Origin: Plecoglossus altivelis
Lineage: Eukaryota > Chordata > Actinopteri > Osmeriformes > Plecoglossidae
Length of the DNA: 64,000 bases
Direction: 5' to 3'
NCBI GenBank assembly: GCA_036571765.1
Contig: BROE01000020.1
Coordinates: 596,497-660,496, forward strand
Shown here piece by piece: positions 54,201 through 64,000 of the stretch. Within the stretch, counting starts at the first letter, position 1. The number at the start of each line of letters is the position of its first letter. The position numbers and the translations under genes were made by a program. The notes beneath the pieces are model-generated. The model made no database searches. It was not told the DNA's origin and saw only the letters and a list, made by a program, of their open reading frames with translations.

Positions 54201-56256
54201 CACAACCAACAGTTATCACAACTTGGTGGTTTAGCATGGGCTTCCAACCATTTAAAATGCTGAAACTCAGCCTCGGTATAGGATATATAGTAGAGAGTAT
54301 AGGATATATAGTAAAGAGTATAGGATTATATAGTAGAGAGTATAGGATATATAGTAAATAGTATAGGATATATAGTAGAGAGTATGGGATATATAGTAGA
54401 GAGTATAGGATATATATAGTAGAGAGTATAGGATATATATAGTAGAGAGTATACTGTAGGCTTGGTATATCACACCACGTACTAAATATAAAAAATAACT
54501 GGAAATGTCAGGGGAACTAAACCGTTAGGGTCTCAAGTGCACTTTCGTGCAGCCACCGATCAATGTCATCTTTTCCAGGTACCATTTTCTTCTGTCCGAT
54601 AGAAGTCTCTCTATGTATTGTGCGTTTCTTTCTTTTTATCAACTCTTTAACAGATTTTTGTATTTTGTTTTCCTTTTTCTTCGTGGGACTGTTCGTGGCT
54701 GCTGCACATCTTGCCCGATTTAGTGTCAGAATATGGCGACGCCCTCTTGTTTACATCCTAGAATGCGCTTCACAGTGATGTCAGTTTCCAAGACCAGTTA
54801 ACCTGACAAATATCACTCAGCAGCTTCTCATAAGGCTTGATAGGCGTTATGTTCTGATATGTATTATCTGTAAGTCATATGTTGTCATCTGACCTACCAG
54901 TTGTTCGATGAGGAGCCAATTGCGGCAGTGTTATTGTTTTGGAAGTTATAACGTCTTTAGATCAGGATGTTAGATGAGCTGTTCCCTGTTTGGGAAACCA
55001 TTCCATAGTTTGAACTGTCTAGATCTCTAGATCTGTCTCTACTGCCTGTCTCTCGGTTACCAAACACTGAAGCAGGGCACATCTAACTGTTGTCTTGCCT
55101 CTTCTTCCACCCAGATGTGCAGCATCACTCTCTCCCAGAGCCACCACAGATTAAAGAGGAACAGGAGCTGTGGACCAGTCAGGAGGAAGAGCAGCTCCAA
55201 GGACTGCAGTCTGAAACTACAGACTCCATGTTCACTTCTAACAGTGTGAAACACGTCTGGGATCAGGAGGGCTTTTCTGAATGGTCACATGTTGACCAAA
55301 CGGTTGAAGTGGAGGGCAGAAAAGGAAACTCTCTACCCAGCAACACAACTGAGGAACAAATCAAAATAGAACCTGATGGACAAAACCATACAGAACCAGA
55401 CAGTGACTCTCAGCCCTTCTCTGTTGTCGCTCCAGACATTCCCACAGCTCAGAGTTTTAAGGAGGAGAAACATGGAGAAGTGCTGCTGTTTCAAAAAAGA
55501 ATACAAAACAATGAGGCTCCGACAATGGAAAATATGCCACAGAGACGCCACGCAGGAAAAACAATACATCAGTGTCAACAATGTAGCAAGACTTTCACTG
55601 TAAAAAGTGCTTTGATGTTTCATATGAGAACACACACAGTAAAGACATTTTATCAGTGTCAAATATGTAACAAACAGTTTGCTCAGAAGTATAATCTGGT
55701 TATTCATATAAGGACACACACTGGAGAGAAACCTTATCAATGTCAGGAATGTAGCAAACAATTTGCTCGAAGTGATACTCTAGTTGCACACATGAAGACA
55801 CACACGGTAAAAAAATCTTTTCAATGTCATCAATGTAACAAATGGTTTGGTATGAAATATAGTCTTGTTGTGCACATGAGGACACACACAGGTGAGAAAC
55901 CTTATCAGTGTCAGGAGTGTAACAAACTTTTTGCTGAAAGTAGTTCTCTGCTAAAACATAGGAGGACACACACAGGAGAGAAGCCTTTTCAATGTCAACA
56001 ATGTAACAAAAGGTTTAGTATGAAGTATAGTCTGGGTGTGCATATGAGGACACACACAGGAGAGAAACCTTATCGATGTCATGAGTGTAGCAAACATTTT
56101 GCTCAAAGTAGTTGTCTATTAAAACATATAAGGACACATACAGGAGAGAAGCCTTATAAATGTCAGGAATGTAGCAAGTCCTTTTCTCAAAGTGCTAATC
56201 TAAATAAACACACAAGGACACACAGGAGAGGAGCCTTATCAATATCAGGAATGTAG
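51274..56256 (+). CDS. C2H2 zinc-finger protein 2 (8 fingers), two coding exons
   Basis: join(51274..51466, 55115..56256), 444 residues; the 3648-bp intron is full of repeats. Exon 1 has the same length (193 nt) and phase as in gene 1: MSKLDVFREFITQRLTTAAM, then a coiled acidic helix (FEEEISRSKEESARLQRLL). Exon 2 starts DVQHHSLPEPPQIKEEQELW with an acidic linker (IKEE and IKIE SUMO-type motifs), then eight C2H2 fingers; two linkers are atypical (TVKTF, TVKKS). Contact residues (-1,2,3,6): VSAF, QYNI, RDTA, MYSV, ESSK, MYSV, QSCK, QANK. Fingers 4-5 and 6-7 look like a duplicated pair. The end THRRGALSISGM results from loss of a dinucleotide; a degenerate ninth finger follows in another frame. 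Likely a nuclear DNA-binding regulator, paralogue of gene 1. Confidence 0.9.
51943..52230. repeat. 48-bp minisatellite, exactly six units
   Basis: Units start at 51943, 51991, 52039, 52087, 52135 and 52183, all 48 bp, with core CTAGATCCAGCTTTGGCAGA. Two unit types alternate in part (TCTTTTTGGTGAC versus CCTCTAGGTGTC). It lies in the intron of zinc-finger gene 2. Confidence 0.97.
52630..53766 (-). mobile_element. Tc1-like transposon with long terminal repeats, in intron of gene 2
   Basis: The left end (GCCAAATTGTTGGGCACGC..., CCAGAAAATGAGGTATT) is the inverse of the right end (AATACCTCATTTTCTGG, GCCAACAATTTTGGCCATGA), about 100 bp on each side. The minus strand encodes remnants of a DDE transposase: NDPKHTQKATQK (second catalytic Asp block) around 53190-53150, then AQSTDLNPLEHLLDEI-like residues. 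Frames are broken. Confidence 0.78.
54277..54452. repeat. 21-bp AT-rich minisatellite
   Basis: About eight units of TATAGGATATATAGTAGAG plus two bases, with small indels. The minus-strand Tyr/Ser-rich open frame through it is an artefact. Confidence 0.93.
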
Positions 56257-57044
56257 CAAGTGCCAATCTGCATAATCACAAGAAGTGGCAAGTGCAACAT
56301 AACTGGGATATATTTTAGTTCTCTGGCTTCATTTAGCCTTACCAGAGTTTTCTCCGCTCAGAATGTTGACTACTTACAACAGTAACCACAATCACAATGC
56401 GCACAGTCAGACAAACTAAAGGAGGTAACATTTCTGAGGAAATTGCGAGGTGTGCTAGCGTTGTTTGAAGATCTGTCTATTTTTACTTACATATTACAAC
56501 TGGTATTGTTGTACATTTGAAATAAGCATACATATTCAAAATAATGAGTGAAGCGAAGAATAAAAAGCAGTTCACTTACATTCCTTAGTGAAATAGGGAA
56601 TAGGCTATGTGGTAGCCTCACATAGTTTAAACAATTTCTTTAAAACGAAAGAATTGAGCAGTTTTGTGTAAAACTTGTCCTAGCCTATAAGGTAATTTCA
56701 ACCTACCCTCAATGTTTTTCCTTCTTGTGATAGTTTTAAGTATTTACTCACATTGCATTTCATAATAAAGAACCTCATTTGAAACAAGTTGATTCTAGCA
56801 ATGTCACTCGCAGTATCTTATCTGACGATCTTAAAAAACAATACCATATGCAAACTAAAAATATGTCTCTGATATCGCTCTAATGTAATGTTATGCAGTG
56901 TGAAACACACTTTCAAGGCTAAATGGTTGAACGGACGGCAACAGACTGTTCATGGCAGACCAGCAAGACTAGCTCTGTTAAAATGAGAAACACTGACCGA
57001 TGTGTACTGACCTGGTCATATGGTATGACCTGGTCATACCTTTG
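56257..57044. other. 3' flank of zinc-finger gene 2
   Basis: The first ~40 bases hold the frame-shifted ninth finger remnant. Nothing else recognised before the LINE. Confidence 0.5.
56559..56564 (+). terminator. Candidate polyadenylation signal of zinc-finger gene 2
   Basis: AATAAA about 300 bases after the stop; another AATAAA is at 56764-56769. Confidence 0.4.
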
Positions 57045-59551
57045 TGCGACAAGATCATGGACTCATGGACCTGTCTGGATTTCAGCTGCTAAGAGCAGAA
57101 CAAGACGCAGCCTTGTCCGGAAAAAAGAAGAGTGGAGGCATTTGTTTTTTTTAACAACCGCTGCTGGTGTGTGGGTGTGTCGGTGATTATGAGACATTGT
57201 TCCCCCGACCTGGAATAATTTTTTATAAACTGCAAACCCTTTTACTTGCCCCGGGAGTTCGCATCCATCATTCTGGTCGGAGTTTACCTGACACCGGGCC
57301 TGCACGTGACAGAGGTGCAGCGCGCACTCGCAGACCAGATTCTGAAAGTGAAGCGAACTCACCCGGATTCAATACAGACAAGGCTGTGGAGGATCTCAGG
57401 GCTAACTTGGACTGCACTGACTGAGAAGTGTTTGCTGCTGCCACAAATGGCCTGGATGAGCTCACTGAGGCTGTAACGTCGTACATCAGCTTCTGTGAGG
57501 ACTCCTGAATACCAACACGAACCAGGGTAAGCTACAACAACAAGATTCAAGGAGTCTAAAAAGTTATGTAGCAGGGCGGTAAGGGACGCTAAACGACGGT
57601 ACTCAGAGAAACTGAAAGACCAATTCTCTGCGAACGACCCTACTTCTGTAGAGTCCTTTAACAACACCCATGCCACCGCAGACACCTCCCCCACCCCCAC
57701 CACATCGACCATCAACACATGCACAATTCTGACTCTCTCTATTCAAGAGAGGGAAGTCAACAAAGTGTTCAAGAAACAGAACCCCTGCAAAGCAGCTGGA
57801 CCGGACACTGTCTCCCCTGCCACGCTAAAGCACTGTGTGGACCAGCTGTCCTTGGTGTTCACCAAAATCTTCAACACCTCCCTGGAGACATACCACGTTC
57901 AAGCCTGCTTTAAATCCTCCACCATCATCCATGTGCCCAAGAAGTCCAGACCAACAGGACTGAACAACTACAGACCCATCGCACTGAAATCTGTGGTAAT
58001 GAAGTCCTTCGAGCGCTTGGTGCTGGCACACCTCAGAAACATCACGGGCCCCCTCCTGGAACCCCTGCAGTTCGCCTACAGAGCCAACAGGTCTGTGGAT
58101 GACACGGTTAATATAGCCCTACACTTCACCCATCAGCATCTGGACTCCCCAAACACCCACGCCAGGATCCTGTTTGTGGACTTCAGCTCTGCCTTCAATA
58201 CCATCATCCCTGCTCTGCTTCAGGACAAGCTCTCCCAGCTGAACGTGCCTGACCCCACCTGCAGGTGGATTACAGACTTCTTGTCTGACAGGAAGCAGCG
58301 CGTCAAGATTGGAACACAAGTGTCTGATTCCAGGTCAATCAGCACCGGAGCTCCTCAAGGCTGCATCCTTTCCCCTCTGCTCTTCTCCCTGCACACCAAC
58401 AGCTGCACTTCCAGTCACCCGTCTGGCAAGCTCCTGAAGTTTGCAGACGACGCCACCCTGATCGGGCTCATCTCCAGTGGGGATGAGTCTGGCTACAGGA
58501 GGGAAGATGACAACCGGGTGACCTGGTGTAGCCAGAACAACCTCAAGCTAAGTGCTCTGAAGACAGTGGAGATGGTTGTGGACTTCAGAAATGACCCAGC
58601 CCCACTCACCCCATCACCCTGTGCGACTACACTGTTGAGTCCCTCCATTTCCTGGGCACCACACTTTCCCAGGACCTCAAGTGGGAGCTGAACATCGCCT
58701 CACTGGTTAAGAAAGCCCAGCATAGGATGTACTTCCTGCGGCAGTTGAAGAAATTCAACCTGCCAAAGAAAATGATGGTGCAATTCTATACGGCCATTAC
58801 TGAGTCCATCCTCACCTCCTCCATCAATCGCTCTGGTTACGCTGGCTGCCCAGCTGCCAAGGACAAGAGCAGACTACAGCGCATCATCCATGCCGCCAAG
58901 AAGGTGATGGGCTGCAACCTGCCATCCCTTGAGGACCTGCACACCACGAGGTCCTTGAGGCGAGTGAAGAAGATTGTGGTCGATCCCCCACTCTAGACAA
59001 TCTTCAGCTGCTTCCGTCTGGCAGGAGGCTGCGGTCCATCAGGCCCAAAACCTCTCGCCACAGGAACAGTTTCTACCCCTCTGCTATTGCCCTCTTCAAC
59101 AGGGCCAAGGACTCAGTATGAAATTGCCACAAACTACCAACACAACCACACCCCCGCTCCAGGATCCTCCTACTGCACTCTGCACAAGCCACTTTAGCAC
59201 ATGACCACTTAAAATTGACCACTGTGATTTTGCACCAATGTTTGCACTACTGTGTATATACACCCCTCCTGTATATAACCTCCCCCCTTCCACTGTTGCA
59301 CTACTGTGTATATACCCCCCCTCCACCTGCACTATATATACCCCACTTGCTATAGTTATATTAACCCCATCTGTACAGCTGATGTCCAATTTTTAACTTT
59401 TTATCTTATTTGTATTTTATAATAGATTTTATTATATTTTTATCTACCTTCATTATGTTTCCTATATGTTCTATGTTTGCACTTCCCTGCCACAGTAAAT
59501 TCTATGCTTGCCATATCTTGCAGGGCGAATAAAAACCGATTCTGATTCTGT
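57045..59551 (+). mobile_element. LINE family A, copy 3
   Basis: Fragments in order: KIMDSWTCLDF (57055), VRKKEEWRHLFF (57118), the VGVYLTPG block (57280), deletion, KAVEDLRANLDCTD (57385), deletion, ESKKLCSRAVRDAKRRYSEK-like (57550), deletion, then the RT (57765-58996) and a complete 3' UTR to GCGAATAAAAACCGATTCTG at 59551. At least three internal deletions; 5' end not full. Confidence 0.88.
57765..58996 (+). pseudogene. LINE reverse transcriptase, core motifs intact (family A copy 3)
   Basis: Frame 57765-58691: FKKQNPCKAAGPDTVSPATL, LQFAYRANRSVDDTVNIAL, FVDFSSAFNTIIP, STGAPQGCILSPLLF, LLKFADDATLIGLI. After a shift near 58620, 58690-58996 gives LVKKAQHRMYFLRQLKKFNL and LPSLEDLHTTRSLRRVKKI. 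RT catalytic Asp residues are present. It is the only family A copy in the window with an uninterrupted catalytic RT core, but it lacks a working endonuclease. Confidence 0.88.
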
Positions 59552-60235
59552 TTCTAATTCAACAATTATGTGCTAACCTCTGATTTTCCTGTTTATGCTT
59601 ACTTTGTTTCTTTGTCTTCTCCAGCTAAGGAAATTTTCGCAAATTGGAGTGTATCTATGTCCCATTGGCATAAACTGGGCCTCTTAGCCTCTATTTGTAA
59701 GTTCACTGAGAATATAAGAGTCAACCCATTTGAGATCTGTCATCTAGTGGCAGCTATGAAAGTGGATTCATCTTTTAATTTAACTACTCAGTTGAATCTG
59801 TAAATAAGTATAAACATCACCCATGCGATCAAAAGGTTAGATTTATGTTCTAATGTATATTATCCCTAAATCATATGTTGACATCAGAACTGCCAGTTGT
59901 ACAATGTGTAAACAATGTGTTCAAAACTGTTAAAATGGACAGAGAAGGAGACTCTTACCCAGAAACCCAGCAACACAACTGAGAAGCAAATCAAAGCAGA
60001 ACCTGATGGACAAGACTATGCAGCACCAGAATCAGACAGTGACTCTCAGTCTGATGGACAAGACTATGCAGCACCAGACCCAGACAGTGACTCTCACTCT
60101 GATGGACGTTCCTATAGTCTTTCTGCCAAGGGGAAATACATCACAGAGACATCTCACAGTAAAGATTTTCTGTAAGTATCCACATTATCTCAAATAATTT
60201 GCTGGGAAGCATGGTCTGGTTGGACACATAGGACG
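59552..60235. repeat. Duplicated block, copy 1 (3765-bp spacing)
   Basis: Sequence after the LINE tail is, by eye, identical to 63316-64000, including the exon-like block and zinc-finger pseudogene. The LINE 3' UTRs before it differ by several small changes. Copy 2 leaves the window, so the true length is unknown. Confidence 0.93.
59625..59696 (+). other. Exon-like 72-nt block, phase 1-1
   Basis: A strong acceptor (TTTCTTTGTCTTCTCCAG) and donor (GTAAGTTC) bound 72 nt open as KEIFANWSVSMSHWHKLGLL with two leading and one trailing base. That phase would fit between exons 1 and 2 of the zinc-finger family (phase 1). No family match; identical in the second copy (63390-63461). Confidence 0.3.
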
Positions 60236-60340
60236 CACACAAGAGAGAAACCGTATCAATGTCAGGAGTGTAGAAATCTGATCTCAAAGCATTAATCTAG
60301 TTGGACAAATGAGAAGACACAGGAGAGAATCCACAGTCTT
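59915..60340 (+). pseudogene. Zinc-finger pseudogene (linker and decayed fingers)
   Basis: Linker residues NTTEKQIKAEPDGQDYAAPE with a local duplication (SDGQDYAAP twice) up to SHSDGRSYSL, stop after KDFL at 60175. Then finger remnants in other frames: THTREKPYQCQEC and an HMRRHR-like end. Stops and shifts break every finger. It is most similar to the linker of zinc-finger gene 1 (IKAEPDEQD). Confidence 0.82.
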
Positions 60341-61439
60341 TCCCCTACCATTGTTTTTGAGTGGTGGCCCGTCCCCACAGAAAAATAAAGAGTGAAGAAT
60401 TTAAAGGGGTCTGAATACTCTTCGTTCCCACTGTATATTCCTAAAAACTAAACAAAAACAGACTCGCAAGATATTGCTGTTTTCATATATACAGGCCATT
60501 TGCGTATTGCTTATCGCCTTAAAATATTGATTCATTTGTGACAAAGGTACGTCCAAAGTTGCCCTTGTTATTTACACCCAATTGCCTGTCGATGAGTACA
60601 CTAGATCCACTAGCAGCGACTCAATTTGCTTGAGTTTGCCTAGTCACTTTTGCGAGTGGCTCCAAGTGATAGCTGGAAATGACGTTTACATCCTTGCATT
60701 TACTCTGCTAGCTCTGCTATGCTAGCTAATTCAGTTTTGACTGGCAACATACCAACATTGCTCATCCAAAGATTTCCGCTTCTCTTGCTAAACTACCTGT
60801 TATCTGCCAGGTATCTCACACTACCTTGTAGGTCTGTCACCTTACTTCCATTGACAATGAATTTGGAATCTAAAAGACAACTGGTGCCGATTGCTTTGTA
60901 TAAAATTTTAATTTGTGGAAAATGTATTCTGTAAATATTCATATTAATTGTCTAAACCGTATGTGTCAAACTCTAGGCCTGCGGTGTAAATGCTGGAGCT
61001 AACCCAGGAGCTTAAGTGGTGCATTGAAATTAGTCTACACTACTGTGCTCATTCATACACAGTGGCATCCATTGTTCAGACTTTTTCAGAAACCAACAGG
61101 TGGGATGTCGTAAACGGGCTTACTGTATACTGTAGTGTACTTACTTATATCCTGTAGTGTAAATCATTTTACCATGTATTATAATGACTCTAAAACTCTG
61201 ATCTCTGTGACTGTGTGTAACTGTATTCTTTCTCTCTAATGATTCAACATCCACCTCCCACAGGAGGCAGAGGAAGGCTCTGAGGAAAAGATTAACAGGA
61301 ACTTGCTATTGTCAACATTAGAATATGTTTTTTGCCTTAAGTTCTCAAGATCAACCATACAATAAACGTATACAGATCTAAACAATACATTAAAAATAAT
61401 AGTTAAAAGTGTAATGACATTGTGACTCTTTGGCCTTGT
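60341..61439. other. Intergenic DNA
   Basis: No gene. At 61056-61102 TVASIVQTFSETNR followed by GGTG resembles the exon 1 end of the Tc1/mariner derivatives at 8936 and 41260, probably a third decayed relic. Confidence 0.45.
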
Positions 61440-61790
61440 TGAAGAGGACCGTAGCAGATGGGAATAAACTGTTTTTGTAGCATTTTGGTCCTGATAGACT
61501 GCAGCCTCCTGCCAGAGGGAAGCAGCCGAAGCAAAGAGTGTCCAGGGAGGGAGGAATCGCCCACAATCTTCCTCACTCGCCTCGAGGTGTGCAGGTCCTC
61601 GAGGGATGGCAGGTTGCAGACTATCAACTTTTCGGTGGCATGGATGATGCGCTGCTGTCTGCTCTTGTCCTTGGCAATGGCAGCAGTGTAGCTGATGGTG
61701 TTGGAGGAGGTGAGGATGGACTAATTGATGGCTGTGTAGCAGTGCACCATCATGGTCTTGAGGGAGCCGCTGTTCAGTTTATTTGGCAGT
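61440..61790 (-). mobile_element. LINE family A fragment, copy 4
   Basis: Minus strand: the C-terminal block (CNLPSLEDLHTSRRVRKIV, LLRLLPSGRRLQSIRTK, FIPICYGPLQQGQR) preceded by TIMSYTAAIAKDKSRQQRI-like residues. Opposite in orientation to copies 3 and 5. Confidence 0.85.
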
Positions 61791-61827
61791 CTATTATTAT
61801 TATTATTATCATCATTATTATTATTAG
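61791..61827. repeat. (ATT)n microsatellite
   Basis: ATT/ATC trinucleotides at the edge of the LINE fragment. Confidence 0.9.
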
Positions 61828-62084
61828 GACGATCCCAAACAGCATAGATTATTGAAAGCATGCAGTTCCTTCAAATTGACCATCTGGGAGATTGAAAACT
61901 AGCCTATTGTTCAAAAGAAAATGCAGATGGCTAGACATACAGTAACATAGCATGAAGAGATTTACGATATTTGTCTCAGATAACATAATCAATCATTTCA
62001 GTAGAACATTTCATTATTACAGAAATTGTGACTCAAGTGGTATTCAGATCTCACAATGGCATACAGCTAGTCAAAGTCCCATCA
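61828..62084. other. Unrecognised spacer
   Basis: No family recognised. The open frame that starts at 61952 enters the next LINE by chance. Confidence 0.4.
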
Positions 62085-63312
62085 AGGTGCTGGCACACCT
62101 CAAAAACATCGAGGACCCCCTCCTGAACCCCCTGCAGTTTGCCTACAGAGCCAACAGGTCTGTGGATGACGCATTTAATATAGCCCTTCACTTCACCCAT
62201 CAGCATCTGGACTCCCCAAACACCTACGCCAGGATCCTGTTTGTGGACTTCAGCTCTGCCTTCAATACCATCATCCCTGCTCTAATTCAGGACAAGCTCT
62301 CCCAGAACAACCTTGAGCTAAAAGCTCTGAAGACAGTGGAGATGGTTGTGGACTTCAGAAAGGACCCAGCCCCACTCTCCCCCATCACCCTGTGCGACTA
62401 CCAGGTCAACACTGTTGAGTCCCTCCGTTTCCTGGGCAACACACTCTCTCAGGACCTCAAGTGGGAGCTGAACATCAGCTCACTGGTTAAGAAAGCCCAG
62501 CAGAGGCTGTACTTCCTGCGGCAGCTGAAGAAATTCAACCTGCCAAAGACAATGATGGTGCAATTCTATACGGCCATTATTGAGTCCATCCTCACCTCCT
62601 CCATCACCGTCTGGTACGCTGCTGCCACTGCCAAGGACAAGAGCAGACTGCAGCGCATCATTCATGCCGCCAAGAAGGTGATGGGCTGCAACCTGCCATC
62701 CCTTGAGGACCTGCACACCTCGAGGTCCTTGCGGCGAGTGAGAAAGATTGTGGTCGATCCCCCACTCTAGACAATCTTCAGCTGCTTCCGTCTGGCAGGA
62801 GGCTGCGGTCCATCCGGACCAAAACCTCTCGCCACAGGAACAGTTTCTACCCCTCTGCTATTGCCCTCTTCAACAGGGCCAAGGACTCAGTATGACATTG
62901 CCACAAACTACCAAACCCCCACATTCCCACTCCAGAATCCTCCTACTGCACTCTGCACAAGCCACTTTAGCACATGACATGACAACTTAAAACTACCACT
63001 GTGATTTTGTACTACTGTGTATATACACCCCTCCTGTATATAACCTCCCCCCTTCCACTGTTGCACTACTGTGTATATACCCCCCCTCCACCTGCACTAT
63101 ATATACCCCACTTGCTATAGTTATATTAACCCCATCTGTACAGCTGATGTCCAATTTTTAACTTTTTATCTTATTTGTATTTTATAATAGATTTTTATTA
63201 TATTTTTTATCTACCTTCATTATGTTTCATATTTTTTCTATGTTTGCACTTCCCTGCCACAGTAAATTCTATGCTTGCATATCTTGCATGGCGAATAAAA
63301 CCGATTCTGATT
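62085..63312 (+). mobile_element. LINE family A, copy 5 (RT catalytic core deleted in frame)
   Basis: Starts at VLAHLKNIEDPLLNPLQFAY, keeps FVDFSSAFNTIIPALIQDKL, then jumps at about 62305 to NNLELKALKTVEMVVDFRK. Relative to copy 3 about 294 nt (98 codons), including GAPQGC and FADD, are gone with the frame kept. It continues with LRFLGNTLSQDLKWELNISS, ITVWYAAATAKDKSRLQRII and LPSLEDLHTSRSLRRVRKI to a stop at 62768, then the 3' UTR to GAATAAAACCGATTCTG. Confidence 0.9.
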
Positions 63313-63315
63313 CTG

Positions 63316-64000
63316 TTTCTAATTCAACAATTATGTGCTAACCTCTGATTTTCCTGTTTATGCTTACTTTGTTTCTTTGTCTTCTCCAGCTAAGGAAATT
63401 TTCGCAAATTGGAGTGTATCTATGTCCCATTGGCATAAACTGGGCCTCTTAGCCTCTATTTGTAAGTTCACTGAGAATATAAGAGTCAACCCATTTGAGA
63501 TCTGTCATCTAGTGGCAGCTATGAAAGTGGATTCATCTTTTAATTTAACTACTCAGTTGAATCTGTAAATAAGTATAAACATCACCCATGCGATCAAAAG
63601 GTTAGATTTATGTTCTAATGTATATTATCCCTAAATCATATGTTGACATCAGAACTGCCAGTTGTACAATGTGTAAACAATGTGTTCAAAACTGTTAAAA
63701 TGGACAGAGAAGGAGACTCTTACCCAGAAACCCAGCAACACAACTGAGAAGCAAATCAAAGCAGAACCTGATGGACAAGACTATGCAGCACCAGAATCAG
63801 ACAGTGACTCTCAGTCTGATGGACAAGACTATGCAGCACCAGACCCAGACAGTGACTCTCACTCTGATGGACGTTCCTATAGTCTTTCTGCCAAGGGGAA
63901 ATACATCACAGAGACATCTCACAGTAAAGATTTTCTGTAAGTATCCACATTATCTCAAATAATTTGCTGGGAAGCATGGTCTGGTTGGACACATAGGACG
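63316..64000. repeat. Duplicated block, copy 2
   Basis: Identical by eye to 59552-60235; truncated by the window end. Confidence 0.93.
63680..64000 (+). pseudogene. Zinc-finger pseudogene, second copy (partial)
   Basis: Same linker and stop as 59915-60340 (KDFL then TAA at 63938-63940). The finger remnants continue beyond the window. Confidence 0.82.

Noticed and set aside
54267..54473. Tyr/Ser/Ile-rich minus-strand open frame
   Set aside because: Translation of the 21-bp minisatellite.

Overview
The window looks like repeat-rich nuclear DNA from a bony fish (teleost). Three things point there: leucine-rich-repeat exons of the fish-expanded NLR-C (NLRC3-like) type with a matching linker exon, fish-type multi-C2H2 zinc-finger genes with a short leucine-rich N-terminal exon, and a dense mix of typical fish transposons (CR1/L2/Rex1-like, RTE/Rex3-like, L1-like and restriction-endonuclease LINEs, Tc1/mariner, hAT, piggyBac-type MITEs, tRNA-like SINEs). 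The species cannot be named from the sequence. There is one assembly gap (21199-22047). No prokaryotic, organellar, rRNA or CRISPR content was seen.

Layout. 1-2337: 3' end of an RTE-type LINE, AT-rich DNA, a (GA)n tract. 2338-18472: remnant of an NLR gene on the + strand. A segment of about 4.2 kb is present twice (2338-6555 and 13378-17560), each copy with one 174-nt LRR exon; another LRR exon (7754) and a truncated one (8744) lie between them, and a linker exon follows at 18426. No FISNA or NACHT exon is present, so this is the 3' part of a gene or a decaying exon array. A LINE, a SINE and a Tc1/mariner deletion derivative sit between the two copies. 18500-28350: pyrimidine-rich DNA, an internally deleted LINE, the gap, a broken B30.2 (PRY-SPRY) exon on the opposite strand, a tRNA-Leu-like SINE pair and a restriction-endonuclease-type LINE. 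28350-32340: zinc-finger gene 1, two coding exons. 33900-49800: a transposon graveyard with nested insertions (SINE and Tc1/mariner derivative inside a hAT; piggyBac-type MITE inside an L1; LINE inside LINE) and zinc-finger exon fragments. 50250-56800: a broken zinc-finger N-terminal exon head-to-head with zinc-finger gene 2, whose intron holds two minisatellites and a Tc1 element. 57000-64000: LINE copies and a zinc-finger pseudogene block that is repeated at a spacing of 3765 bp and runs off the window.

Functionally, the two intact zinc-finger genes (8 fingers each) are the best candidates for expressed proteins. They share promoter motifs, exon phases, an acidic linker with SUMO-type motifs and the same frame-shifting dinucleotide loss that ends their finger arrays. 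NLR and B30.2 fragments would belong to innate sensing, but as seen here they are incomplete. All other coding potential is from mobile elements, nearly all broken.
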